Source: Chaetorhynchus papuensis
Lineage: Eukaryota; Chordata; Aves; Passeriformes; Rhipiduridae
Assembly (NCBI GenBank): GCA_013396525.1
Contig: VWYX01000828.1
Coordinates: forward strand, 186,001 to 250,000
Length of the DNA: 64,000 nucleotides
Reading direction: 5' to 3'
The notes beneath the pieces were generated by a model, which was not told the DNA's origin, made no database searches, and was given only the letters and a program-made list of their open reading frames with translations. Below are positions 9,715 to 20,400 of the stretch, piece after piece. Position numbers and translations under genes: made by a program. Within the stretch, counting starts at the first letter, position 1. Every line of letters begins with the position of its first letter.

Positions 9715-9975
9715 CTCAAAGTTTAATTTGTCAGTAAAGGCCCCAAATACCAGCTGTTGTCAATTAAAAGTTTGGGGTGTCTAAAGAGTAACCCTACTAC
9801 AGGTTGTAAGTGGCTCTGAGTGGCTGAGATGCTCCCTGTGAACTGTGAGAAACAGCACAAGTCCAAGGCAATAAATAAAGATCTCTCATTATGAGGAATG
9901 AAATTAATTAGGAAACTCAAAGGTCGTAAGAAACGGCAAAGTCTGGGATGTCATTTGCTTGCAGTGACTTGATTA
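9715..9975. promoter_or_regulatory. candidate regulatory island
   Basis: Contains GTTTAATTTGTCAGTAAAGG, GTTGTCAATTAAAAG, GGCAATAAATAAAG, GAAATTAATTAGG, CTCAAAGGTCGTAAG and GACTTGATTAATGC. Homeodomain words, an intact CpG beside an AAAGGTC nuclear-receptor-like half site, and contrast with the flanks suggest constraint. Untested. Confidence 0.27.
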
Positions 9976-10084
9976 ATGCTGGGCAAAGCTCTCTGCTGGT
10001 GCAACAGATGAACTGGGGCTTTAGCAGGGCCTAAATAACAGAAGGGACCCCAGACCTTCTGCTTTCTTCATATTTCTGTCCTGT

Positions 10085-10250
10085 ACTTGGAAAAAAAAAT
10101 TAGTTTTCTTTGAACTTATTAGCTATGAGTTCTTTGGGTATTCTAAAAATGATTTAATAGCTCGGGTTTAGGTGACTGTTAAATCTAAATTACCAAATGA
10201 GGGTTTATACCATTCCTTATAAAAGGATTTAATGTCATGGACATGGTCCT
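10085..10250. promoter_or_regulatory. candidate regulatory island
   Basis: AT-rich block with CTTATTAGCTATGAG, AAAATGATTTAATAGC, TTAAATCTAAATTACC and AAAAGGATTTAATGTC. It is separated from the 9.7 kb island by about 110 bp of ordinary DNA and may be one unit with it. Confidence 0.2.
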
Positions 10251-10699
10251 TGCAACCTCCTTCTATCCTTATGCGTTTTCCACTGCTGTTCCAGGTGTTC
10301 TCTGTATCCTGGTGGGGGTTTAGCTGAGCTGGGTGAGCCCTCCCAGCCCTGTCTCCTGCGAATGTGGGATCCTGCTGGGGCAGGACCTCTGCCCACCAGG
10401 GGTTTGTCCCCCAGGCTCCTCTGATGTGGCTCCCACAGCTCCCCAGGGCAAACCCCACAGCTCCAACACAACCCTGTGCCTGCACTTGGGCTCCTCTGTG
10501 CTCAGGGGCTCACAGCTCTGCTCTGGGTCCCTTGGCAGATGTTTACTAAAAATAAGGCCCTGGCTGGAGCCAGCTGCTCACCCTTCCCATTGGCTTCCTC
10601 ATCCGGAATTTGCTGTGCTCTGGCAGAAGTTCCCATCCCACAACCACTGCTTTCCCTGCCGTGGGTGCCATGTAAGGAATTATCAGACTTCTGAGGGGG
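10251..10699. other. unique noncoding DNA
   Basis: Mixed-composition DNA before the A/C tract. An apparent 217-codon frame (10333-10986) owes its second half to the A/C tract, which can encode no TAA, TAG or TGA on that strand. It is rejected as a gene. Confidence 0.6.
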
Positions 10700-10702
10700 A
10701 AA

Positions 10703-10741
<39 letters not shown>

Positions 10742-10980
10742 AAAAACCAAACAAAAAAAAAACCACAAAAAACAAAAAACAAACAAACAAAAAAACCCAA
10801 AAAAACCCCCACAACAAACCAAAACAACAACAACAACAAAAAAACCACAAAAAACCCAAAAAACAAAAACAACAAAAACCCCAAAAGAACCAAAAAAAAA
10901 AAACCAAAAAAACCACCCCACACAAAAACCCCCCACCAAAACAAAAACAAACAAAAAAACCCCAAAAACCCAAAACCAAA
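10700..10980. repeat. long A/C-only tract, 281 nt
   Basis: (CAA)n for about 40 nt, then irregular A runs interrupted by C, CC, CCC or CCCC. There are no T bases and a single G (10887) in 281 nt. It is the largest low-complexity feature of the window. Its minus strand is the G/T class seen at 3.4 kb. Confidence 0.97.
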
Positions 10981-11535
10981 TTGTAAAGTCAGCTTGGGTG
11001 TGTTTTGATTGGAGACAGGAGAATTTGGGGTTTCCTTTATTTCCTTGAGACATGGACCAGTGTTTCACAGAGCTCAGGAGTCTCAGATGAGTTGGAATAA
11101 CCTGATCTGCTCTGGGAGATGATATTGGTTATTATTATTGATGGCTATTGCACATTTTTAATGCAGGAGCACCCCTGATGCCCCAAGTGTTCCACTGAGC
11201 CAAAAACCAACCACAGTCTCTGAGAACTTACAGTCAGTCCTCACAGAAATCTGCCAGGTCTCTCTGCCTGCTGCCTCTGGCTCTTCCATGTCCTTACTCC
11301 AGCCTGGAGAGATGCTGACAGTGCTTTAATTATGCTCTGTTTTCCCCTTGCTGCCTCTACCTTGAGCTTGTAGGGGCTGCAGAGACAGAAACCCCAAATA
11401 TTTTGACATTTTGGTGGCCCTGGGGTTCCCAGCTGGTTTTTGGGGACTGTTGCAGCTGTTTTCTCAGTCTGACCTGGCTCCCAGGGCTCTGCCTGGCTCT
11501 GCTTCGTTAGCACCGATGATCAGCTCTGGGCTTCC
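10981..11535. other. unique noncoding DNA
   Basis: No gene or repeat recognised. A small TTATTATTATTGATGGC word lies near 11130. Otherwise GC-moderate. Confidence 0.55.
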
Positions 11536-11660
11536 TGCCCCTTATGGACTTTAACGTCGATTTTTATTGGGATTATCGATTGTTAATTAGTCCCTCATAT
11601 AATTACTCCAAGGAAAACTGTTCTTTTGGCACCAGGGCCCATTGACTCAGCTTTCCTTGG
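11536..11660. promoter_or_regulatory. candidate regulatory island with ATCGAT/TAATTA core
   Basis: The core at 11545-11610 holds TTTAACGTCGATTTTTATTGG, GATTATCGATTGTTAATTAG (11571-11590) and CATATAATTACTCC. Two TCGAT words, a HOX-type TTTATTGG and a TAATTAG lie within 45 bp. Two intact CpGs in AT-rich DNA hint at constraint. CUX/ONECUT or HOX factors would be candidates, by motif only. Confidence 0.33.
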
Positions 11661-12769
11661 GAATCAGCTCAGCAGATGGGCTCCCACTTAATTTTTAACA
11701 GCACCCCTGGCACTCATTCCCAGCATTTCCAGTCCAGGGATGAGCCTGGGGGGAATCTGGGTGCCCCTTTTTGCACTTCCCATCCACGTGGCTCTGCTGC
11801 CTGGGTTTTACAGGGAATGGGGCGGTAAATCAGAATAGAATTGGGACTTCAGACCTGAGAGACAGACCCCTCTGCCTTGTGCTGCTCCCCCTGAATCAAT
11901 TGTGTGACTCCAGGGCAATAAAAGTGCTAAAACCCCGCAATTTTATTGCAATAAGAGATCTCTGCCAATGCCCGGCTGCTCCTCCCCTCATCCCTGCAGC
12001 CATGGAGAGCCCTTTGCCAATTCCTGCCGTGGATTAGAGGGAAAACAGAGCTGATTTGCCCCTGAGGTGGGGCTGGGGGGCTCGGGGCTGGAGCCACTGG
12101 ATGGCACTGCTGCCCTGCACAAACACTGGCGGAGCTGCCTGGATCTGGGAGGGAAAAAGGGAATGCAGGGACAGAGCTTTGGGATGGCACTTGTCACATG
12201 TCAGCATGGCTGGGTCCTTCTGTCACTGATGGAAAGAGGAACTGGGAGTGTTCTCCAGGCAGGAATGGCACAGGGAGCCCTCAGCCTGGGCACATTCCCT
12301 GTGGGATGGGGGTCTGTGCCATTTTCCCAGCCTGAATTTGGCAGAGGTGGGATCAGCCACCCATCAGGGCTTAAGAGCAAGAGACAGATGGATCCCAAAC
12401 CCTCCTTGCGTGCCCTGAGGTGGCTTCAGCCCCTACTTTGTGGTTCAAGGGCAGCTTTGCAAAGACTCTCAGGGCTTTGCTTTGTGCTCCCTTTCCACGT
12501 CTGAGCTGAGGGGAGAGGGAAAAGCCCAAGAAACACCAGGCAGAGGAAAACTTGCAGAGGGAACGGGAAATGACATTTCTTGGACTGTGCTGAGAAACTT
12601 TGCAGGTCACCCTTACTTAGATCCTGTTCTGGACCTTCTTCAGAGCACAGCCACAGCTGGGGGAAGCTCAGGCCTGGGAGGCAGAGTGGTGATGACACAG
12701 GGAAAGGGAAATGGAGGGGGAAACTTTGTGTGAGATCAGCAAATGAAAACCCAACCACTTGACCTTCTT
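11661..12769. other. unique noncoding DNA
   Basis: GC-moderate sequence with several overlapping frames on both strands (up to 145 codons at 12067-12504), none with a recognisable domain. Nothing else seen. Confidence 0.55.
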
Positions 12770-12935
12770 TGAACTTATTTCAGACCCATCAGGCATGGAG
12801 AAAATTGAGGCTATAACTCAGGTTGCTCCTGTTGGTCACATTACCAATTCCATTACGCTGGGCTGTTTGTCTTAATTGAGCTGCAGCCTGGCCTATGACT
12901 AATTGCCAGGTCACACTGGCCCTAAATTAAAGAAC
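12770..12935. promoter_or_regulatory. candidate regulatory island
   Basis: Words GTTGGTCACATTACC, CAATTCCATTACGC, TGTCTTAATTGAGC, GACTAATTGCCAGGTCAC and CTAAATTAAAG lie within 165 bp, with paired GGTCAC half sites. Motif density and an intact CpG are the only support. Confidence 0.25.
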
Positions 12936-13744
12936 AGGGTTGTTTTTTCTACTTTTAACAACCTTAAAGTCCAGTTATTGTCACATTTCTTCCAAAAGTC
13001 TGTGGGTTTTTTCCAGGCAGGCTAAATGGTGTGCCGAGTTCAAACCAACCCACATTTTTCTTCTTGGGATGGTTATTTATATTGCAGTAGTGGCTACACA
13101 GAAAATGGCCCTGGAGGTTACTCTGAGCACTGGGAGTTCATTACATCAACAGGAAAAAAACCGTGATAAAATGGCTTCCTGCTCAAAAATCTCCTTGGAA
13201 GTTTGTAAGAGAGCTGGACAGGAGCACTGTGGGATTTCCCAGGGGGAAGTTTGTCATCCTCTGCCTCTGCAGGACATCAGGAAAAGCTGCTGGGGTGACC
13301 TACAGGCTCCTGCTCCCCTTGCTGCTCCCTCTTGTCCCACACCATCATCTGTGGTGGGGTTTGGCTCCTCTTGCTTGTCCCCAGCATCGCCTGTGTGAGC
13401 CTCAGGGGGCTGGAAGTGCTGCTCAGAGCTGCCCTGCACGGTGAAATCCCCTCTTGACCCTGCAGCCCAGGTTCTGGGGATTTGGGATCGAGGCCAGGTG
13501 CTGCTCAGTTCCCCAGGCTGAAGGCAGGGCCTGGCTTTGCTCAGGAGCTGCTCCCTGCCAGGCCGAGCTTGCCCTTACTCCTCCACCAGGGCACACACGA
13601 GGGCAAGGGCTGCCTGTTCTTGGTCTGAGCAGCTCTTCCCTACCTAATCCTCCCCTGGAGGCTTTCCAGGCGGTCCCACTGCATTTGTGTTCCTTGGCAG
13701 GAGCCTGTCACCCCTGGGAGGGAGGCCCAGGCTTGGGCCTGCAG
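12936..13744. other. unique noncoding DNA
   Basis: A 152-codon plus frame (12940-13398) overlaps a 93-codon frame in another phase. Neither has a recognisable domain, and both are treated as chance. No repeats seen. Confidence 0.5.
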
Positions 13745-13915
13745 GAGTTATCATTAGCTGAGTGCATTCGTTATGGTTAAAGGGCCTTGCTCGTAATTAT
13801 TCTCTCTATAAATTGCACATCCATTTCAAATTATTATTACAAGATGGCTGGCTAATTATTCTTCCCCTTTGATTATTTATAGGGCATTTCCTCTGTCTCA
13901 GCTGTGGCCGCCAGG
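13745..13915. promoter_or_regulatory. candidate regulatory island
   Basis: Contains GTTATCATTAGC, GCTCGTAATTATTC, CAAATTATTATTACAAGATGG, CTAATTATTC and TGATTATTTATAGGGC. It is AT-rich with two intact CpGs and ends at a GC-rich border (CTGTGGCCGCC). Confidence 0.28.
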
Positions 13916-14519
13916 ATGGGTTCCAGGCTCTGCAGCTTTTGGAGCAGGGGCTGACAAGCCCTTTGCTGTGGCTTCCAATTAGGGAGGAATTACAGCACTT
14001 CTGGAGGGGAAAGCTGAGGGAGGAGGGGATGGGCTGCTTCTGGAACAGGGGAGAGGCTGTGCTCAATTTTTCCTTCACTGCAAAGTACTCGGAGATGTCT
14101 ACAGGCATCCTCTGCTTAAGGCATGCTGATCGAAACTAGGTGAGCTGGGATTCCAGCTCCTTCTGTGAGGGCTAAAAGCATCAATCCCCACCAGGGGTTG
14201 CTGCTGGGTGTCCAAAATACTCTGGAGGAGGGTTTGTGAGGCTGGGGCAGGCTGACCTCACTGCTCTGGGGAGATGGAGAATGTGGTGCAGGGAGCAAAC
14301 TCCTGGTGTCCTTCCCTTGCAGAGCCATGGGCTCGCTCCTCTCAGTGAGCATTCCCAGAGAGAAGCCAAAAGCAAAGCTAAAAGAAGAGCCAAACAGACC
14401 AGAGTCCAGAGTTTGTGCAGGTCCTGCGTCCTGCCCCAGCCCTCCCTCATGGGAACTGTTGAACTCCCTTTGCTCCTGGCCTATAAAATGAGGATAAAAC
14501 CCTGCCCTGCTCTGTCACA
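13916..14519. other. unique noncoding DNA
   Basis: GC-moderate DNA. Overlapping frames of up to 100 codons on both strands have no domains. CCACCAGGGG at 14189 is a partial CTCF-like core, but the rest of the motif is absent. Confidence 0.5.
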
Positions 14520-14900
14520 AGGAGAGTAATTAATATTCATGAGGCAAGGTAATATTCCAGGGGAGGGAATGGTTCTGTCTGCTCTGACTAATGAACATCT
14601 GTCATCTGCAGCACTCGGGAAGGTAACAGTGATATAAAAATGTGAGGTACTGATACACACCCAGACACTTTAGAGCTATTTACCCACTCACACAAACCAA
14701 ATTAGCACCTGCTGGGGGAAGTGCAGGGGCATCCATTCACACAAACAGATTTTTTCCATCCAGGAATGTGCTTCAGAGATAGAGGCAGCCTCGGTTTCAC
14801 AATTAGGCAATTAATGGGGCCATTAAAAGTGAGTGAAGCTCATCGAACCAAAATGAAGTGCACCCAAAAATTTGGAATTGGGTATCAGAGACTCAAAGTA
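14520..14900. promoter_or_regulatory. candidate regulatory island
   Basis: Holds GAGTAATTAATATTCATGAGG, GACTAATGAACATCTGTCATCTGC (two E-box-like CATCTG words), AAATTAGCACCTGC, CAATTAGGCAATTAATGG and GCCATTAAAAG. The island is patchy; the middle part is ordinary DNA. Confidence 0.23.
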
Positions 14901-15079
14901 AGGTATGGCTTTACATTCCTGATGGCTGTTATTGGTCCCTGCGATGTGGCAAAGAACTGGCTCTCCCCAAATTTCTTGGAAAAATATCAGTCCTGACACT
15001 GCTGCAGCAGCTTCAGCTGTGTTCCTGTAGCTGCTCTCAGTGGTGAACACTTGGTAAGAGAATATTTCATTCAAAGGGC

Positions 15080-15222
15080 AAAAACCAAACCAAACCAAAC
15101 CAAAACCCAAACAAAAAAAATCACAACCAAACAAAAAAAATCACAACCAAACAAAAACAACAACAACAACAAAAACCACCAAAAACCCACCAAAAAAAAA
15201 AAAAAAGGCAAAAACCCCCCCC
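15080..15222. repeat. A/C-rich low-complexity tract
   Basis: An (AAACC)n start is followed by a duplicated TCACAACCAAACAAAAAAAA unit (15121-15140), (CAA)n and a 15-A run, ending in a C run. T occurs only in the TCACAACC units. Third A/C tract of the window. Confidence 0.93.
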
Positions 15223-15240
15223 AGTCCAGGTGCTGGATAA

Positions 15241-15384
15241 TGCCTGTTTCAATGCCAAGCAAACTTCCTGAAAGTTGGTGAGGCCCAAAAGTCACCAGGT
15301 CCGGATGCAGCCCAGGTGTTGTGTGCTGTAACAGAACTTGTTAAATCTGAAATGATCGCCTCTCTAAAGGGCTCTGATCCCTAA
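15241..15384 (+). mobile_element. possible old LINE reverse-transcriptase remnant
   Basis: A 47-codon plus-strand frame, open from 15241 to a TAA at 15382, contains F-L-K-V-G-E-A-Q-K-S-P-G-P-D at 15265-15306, then V-L about 3-4 residues later. KSPGPD followed by a V-L segment is a conserved early reverse-transcriptase block of CR1/L2-type LINEs (where the usual form is K-S/A-P-G-P-D-G-I). The match is short and the rest is not clearly alignable. A chance match is possible. If real it is a strongly degraded fragment and not a gene. Confidence 0.38.
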
Positions 15385-15545
15385 TTTCTAATTATAGCTG
15401 CTGGGATAACAAACTGTGCTGGGAAAAGCCTTTTACAGAGCTGTGCTGATTTGTCCTGAGTATTTATTGATTAATATAATCCAAGCTTACAAGCTCCTGA
15501 GCACTGACTCCTTTTTATTTATTTATTTTCTGGCTTATTAGTATT
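15385..15545. promoter_or_regulatory. candidate regulatory island
   Basis: Words CTAATTTCTAATTATAGC, GTATTTATTGATTAATATAATCC and TTTTTATTTATTTATTTTC lie directly after the possible LINE remnant. The last is partly a TTTA microsatellite, which inflates the AT content. Confidence 0.2.
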
Positions 15546-17194
15546 CACCTGAAGGAAGATGGGTGCTTTAAAAAGAGCAGAATCCAGAAAAACAGCTCAC
15601 TGCATAAAAGCCACTTCACCCTTTGCTGTGCCCCCGACCAGTGATTTTGGCTTCCCCACAAAGCTTCCCCCCCACCCCACTTTTTTTGTCCAGCCAGGAG
15701 CCAAGGGAAACGCTCAGAAACAAGAGCAGGGCCTGTTGAAAGGGAGCGTGAGGGAGCAAGAAAAATCCCCTGCAAGAAAAGAGGTCAAGAAATTATCAAT
15801 AGAAGAATCTGTCAAGGTGGCCACTGGCTCAGGTCTGATTTCTGTGAATGTGTCCCCTCTGATTAGCTTTACATCTCAGGGCTATTGTGGGAGTGTATTG
15901 TGTTGGAAACCATTCTCCAAACTGAGCAAATGCCCCACTGCTTCTCAGGCCCTTTGTGCGAGCCAGGGAGTGGGAATGTTTTGTGTCTGGGATGAACCGT
16001 GGCCTCTCCTCCCGTCCTGATGCTTCAGAGATTGTTCTCAGATTTGGACACACTTCAATGGACACTTTTTAATAATATTTTTTTTATTCTGCCTGTAGGT
16101 CTTTTGTACTTTTTCTTTCTTGCTTTTCAAGGCTGAGAGAGAGTTTTGAAGATAACAAATCCATCTGTCTCCTGCTTTTTGAAATGTAGATATCGATTTT
16201 TGTTCAATTTCCCTGGTTTGCACCTGAAGTCAGCTGGGCAGAGGAGTAGGGCTGGGGAGAAAATGATGGATCACTGAGGGGAAGGATGAGCTGGAAAGCA
16301 CAGGAGACTCCCACAAGACTGAGTTTGGCTCTCCCATCCTTTTGTAGGTGGTGTGAGCGAGTGATTCTGACCAAAAAGCTGCTTCTGGCTTCCCCCAGTG
16401 CAGCCAGAGGCACGGGGAATGTTATCCACAGGTGCTTTGGATGGTGTTTATTGACTTTTTATTGACTCCTCAGCTCAGCTCTGGGTTTGATGTTAAATTC
16501 ATCTGAAGCTTATTCTTTCATTTGTGTGGAGGTGTTTGTTGGGGGGGATTTGGGGCAACAGAATCAAGGAAAAAGGAGAGTGGGTCATTAAATAATTAGC
16601 AGGAGGTGCTGAATTCCCTTATTTCTGTGTCTGGCAGGATCATATTCCTGCCTGGGTGCAGTGGTCCCAAGAGGACTGGGATAATTGGATTTCTTCCCCA
16701 CCAGATTTGCCCCAGTGCTCTGGAATTGCTGGGTAGAACTTTAAGTGCTGTCCAGCTCAGCTCGAGCCGTGGGCTGCCTGCCTGGAAGATGGGAAGCAAG
16801 GCTTGGGTGAGCTTTACTGGGGGGAAAATGACATTTGTATGATGCCCGCTGGTGTAAAAGTGGGGCATTTTCCTGGGATGGACCATTTCACCTGTGGAAA
16901 TATTAAGGTGCCCCGTAAAAATGTTTTAAATCCATATTTCTCCATTAACAGTGTTTAGCATTGTGCTTTTTTGGGGGGTAAACTTGGGATGTTCAAGCCT
17001 CCATCTCAGCATTTTGAGGGTTTTCCAAGGAATTTCTCCTTTTCTTCCTGAGAGACAGGGCTGATAATCTGCACATCAGGTGGAAACCTCCTCCTCCAGC
17101 AGAATGGTTGCTAATTTTGAGGTGAGGTGGCTGTCACAGCACCACCGGCGTTGTCTTGGATGTGACATTTGAACAAAGCTGCTGCAGGCTCTGT
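15546..17194. other. unique noncoding DNA
   Basis: No gene recognised. A T-rich patch (16068-16090) has TTTTTAATAATA. A 153-codon plus frame (15559-16020) has no domain. Nothing else seen to 17.19 kb. Confidence 0.5.
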
Positions 17195-17290
17195 GCTGCG
17201 CTTCTGTAACCATGAGCATGTTAATTAGATGCAAATTGTGTCTAAATATTTAAACTAAAATCAAAACAAGCCACTCTCCCTGCTCCATAC
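17195..17290. promoter_or_regulatory. candidate element: TAATTAG next to POU octamer
   Basis: TTAATTAG (17221-17228) overlaps into a perfect octamer ATGCAAAT (17229-17236), followed by CTAAATATTTAAAC. A homeodomain core abutting an octamer is a plausible POU/homeodomain composite site. Single-copy evidence only. Confidence 0.3.
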
Positions 17291-17520
17291 CAAGCACCCA
17301 GCTCACCCATGGCATAGCAACCATTTCCAGGAGGTTTGGGGGGCATCAGGAGGGATGGGAAGGGGTGGAGGGAACGCTTCCAACAAGACCTTTAAAGATT
17401 AAAAGCATTTGTTCAGGGCAACATACAGGTGCACAAAGCAGCTCTGACAGCTCTATTAGCGAGTTCCACAAACTGTTGTTCCATGTTGGAATCTCGTAAT
17501 GGCTGCATTTTGTGGGCACA

Positions 17521-17548
17521 TTTATTTATTTATTTTATTTATTTATTT
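17521..17548. repeat. (TTTA)n microsatellite
   Basis: About seven TTTA units with one imperfect step. Confidence 0.9.
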
Positions 17549-20269
17549 GGATGCTGTTTCTTGGGAGGGAGGTGGGAGAAAGGAAGATCAGAGAGTGTGG
17601 AGTGAATTTGCAGTCCTGTGCCTGGGCAGTGCTTGGCAGAGAAGGGATTTACCTCCCCACACAGGCACAAATGAGATCAGACATCCTCAGCTTTGCTTTC
17701 CTGGCCAAGTTTTTCCATTTTCCCCAGGGAAGGGGAGGCTTTTCCCAAAAAAACGGATCAACACCTTCTGCTGTAACAAGATGTTTGTTCTCTCTGTGCT
17801 TAAATGGAGAAATCCAGTGTGGAAGGAGCCTCTGCAGCACTGCCCGAGGGCCTCACCTCGTGTGGGAATGATGGAAGAGCTGGGATTTTGTGTGAGGGGA
17901 AGCCTTGGCAGCACCTCAGTCCCCAGCACTGCAGCAGCTGCCTCCTGTCGGCCTGGGCTGAGTGAGGGGGACTGAGGGAACAGAGGCGAAACTGAGACTG
18001 AAAATCAGGGGCTGAAGTGTGTGCTTTGCTGGCTGTAGGCAAATGGAGAAGGATTTGGGATGTGCTTCCTTATTTACAAACCTGTCAGTGGGAGATGTGG
18101 CTTCTAACCCTCATTTCTGCTGCTCAGAGGCTGAAAAACTCCTCTTGTGTTTCTATTCCTCATTTTCACGTGTTTTTTCCCTCTCAGGCCAGAATTCCTG
18201 GTTGTCAGGCCTGAGGGCTGTTGTTCCAGCTGTTATCTCCTCACACAGAGAGCTGCTCCATCTTCCCAGGATTTTCTGTGTCATCCCATGCCAGGGCCAC
18301 TTTCCAGTGTGCCCTGGCTGGAACTGGGGACAAGCTCTGTGATTTCAGCCTTCCACTTCATGCACTGCTGTTTGTGCACAGCCTTTGCTCATAACATCCT
18401 GAGCCCTCAGCTGGTGGAGTGAAAGCACAAACAGAGCCTGGGACAGCCCCAAATCTTGCCCTGCACCTGCTGAATTCCTGTGGAACAGGAGCTGGATCGG
18501 GGGTCAGGAGGGACACAGGGCCAGGACCCTCCTCTCTGAGCATCCCAGCAGCTCCTGTGCCTGGAATTCCGTGTTCCAGGTGCTGAGCAGCTGCTGTGCA
18601 GTTCCAGGGATTGCTGGAATGTTCAGCACTCCGCACCCTCACACCCACACAGAAACCCAGCAACAGCAGCTTCGGTTTGCTCAGCCAGATGCCTTTAAAT
18701 TGAATTAATCTCCAACTCTGGTTCCTGTGCAAACTCCATCAATTTGTCTGCAATTAACTCGTGGCTCTTGCAGAATTTAAGGGTTTTTTTCCCTTGGAGA
18801 GAGTTTTAAAAAAAAAAAAAAAAAAAAGGCAAAGCAGCAGCTGATGGAGTCCTGCTTTTCATTCTCCAAACTGCCAGCTCCTGGCTGTGTCTTCTCATGC
18901 CCACAAACAACGGGAGCTTTCCCTTCGTTAGGTTTTATTGCTTCTGCTGGATTGAACAATAACAAAGGTGCAGGAGTTAAACTGCAGGTGCAGGATCCAG
19001 TTACTGCCCCTTATTGAGTGACTGTGGCAGTGGATGCAGTGATTTTATGGGGTGTAACCTCAGACAAACACGAGAAAATCTGAATTTAGGGTATGAGAAG
19101 AAAGGTATAGGCTCAATTGTTTTTTTTGCCATGGACTAGTGGGGTGCACAGAAGCAGGTACTGAGATTTATAACTTTATTTAGGTTATATTAATTTGTTT
19201 AGCTGGGTGCATGTCAGAGTCTGAGCTTTCATTTAATGCAGGGATTATTTGCAAGGTAATATTTAGGCTCTGTATGTCATCAGTGGGGAGAAAAAATTAA
19301 CTTCTTTGGATAAACTTGCATCTCACAGATGACATGAGGTTCAGAATTTACACTCCTGAGCTAAACATTGTGACAGGAGAAAGTTAAAATGCCTCCCAGT
19401 GAAATTTTGGTGTTGCCTGTTGTGAGTTTGAAACTCCTTCAGCCACCTCCAGAGCTGGAATTCTGTGTCTGCACGTCCCTGCTTTCACAAGCAGCCCTTG
19501 GTGAAAAGTTCTGGTGAAATTAAAGGGTTGGGTTTCTTTGCTTATCTTTAAAACTCATCTGCCAGTCAAGGTCAGCCAGCTGGACACAATCCCTGCAGCT
19601 GGAAAAGGGATGGATTTGGGAACTGGGTCACTCGGGTTTAATTAATTGTTCCTCACAGAAAGGAGAAAAGGAGCAGCTCCCCCCGCAACCCAGAATGTCC
19701 CAAAATGGACAATTTTGTACAAGCTTGGGGATTGTTTGCTTTGCTCTGTGCTTATTTTTTTGGTTTTCCTCTTGACTTTGCAGTTTGGTTTTACTTGAAA
19801 TAGAAACATCTGTGGCTGGTGCCCCTCTGCAGAGAGCCAGGCCTGTTTGTTCTCCTTTTGCTGGGCTAAAATGGTTGGAGAAATTACTGTTCAAGCCCTT
19901 GGGTAAGTCCTGACCCCACAGTCATCAGATTTCTCAGGGATTTCAGTGGTACAAATGTTTTCTTGAGTAGATTTGGTACCTCTATTTTCTCTACCATTCA
20001 AGTGCAAGAATTAGGGAGAGAAATGCCCTATAAAGGAGTCAGGGCATCAGTGCTGGGTTCCTGCTCTGCTTTGCTGTCTGAAGGAGCTTTAATTCCAAGT
20101 TCCAAGCACAAGGTGGATCGGATCTTTGGCCCCTTATTTACATGTGTCCCTTTAAAATGGGGATTTTGAGAATTACAGCTTATTTTTCTCTTGTGATCAA
20201 AGTAGGAATAGAGATTTCTAAATAATCTTAAGTCTTCCTCCTGGTTTGTTGGTTTGGGTTTTTTTTCCC
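17549..20269. other. unique noncoding DNA with one poly-A run
   Basis: Long stretch without gene or recognised transposon. It holds a 20-A run (18808-18827) and a TTTTTTTTCCCCCCC junction at 20259-20273. At 19120-19280 there is AT-rich sequence with weak island character (GTTATATTAATTTG, CATTTAATGC). Frames up to 158 codons at 17.5-18.0 kb have no domains. Confidence 0.5.
18808..18827. repeat. poly-A tract (20 nt)
   Basis: Uninterrupted A run preceded by GAGTTTT, with no recognised retrocopy upstream. Confidence 0.92.
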
Positions 20270-20400
20270 CCCCAATCAATTGATTTACTTGGAGCTGCTG
20301 TCCTAAAGGCTAATGAGGCAGCACAGAGATTTATGGATGATATTTTCCTAGCTCTGATGGGACTCTTTTAATGCCTAATTAACTCTGTATCAAAGCATCC
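20270..20400. promoter_or_regulatory. candidate regulatory island
   Basis: CAATCAATTGATTTAC (20273-20288, containing the palindrome TCAATTGA), GGCTAATGAGG, AGATTTATGGATGATATT and GCCTAATTAACTC cluster in 130 bp. Confidence 0.23.

Noticed and set aside
10333..10986. 217-codon plus-strand frame with a Lys/Asn/Thr-rich second half
   Set aside because: The A/C tract cannot contain a stop codon on that strand, so the length is an artefact of composition.
10502..11068. 188-codon minus frame rich in Phe, Val, Cys and Gly
   Set aside because: It is the translation of the complementary G/T tract. The hydrophobic appearance is compositional and not a membrane protein.
14184..14200. CCACCAGGGG as a CTCF site
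   Set aside because: The following bases lack the required GGC core.
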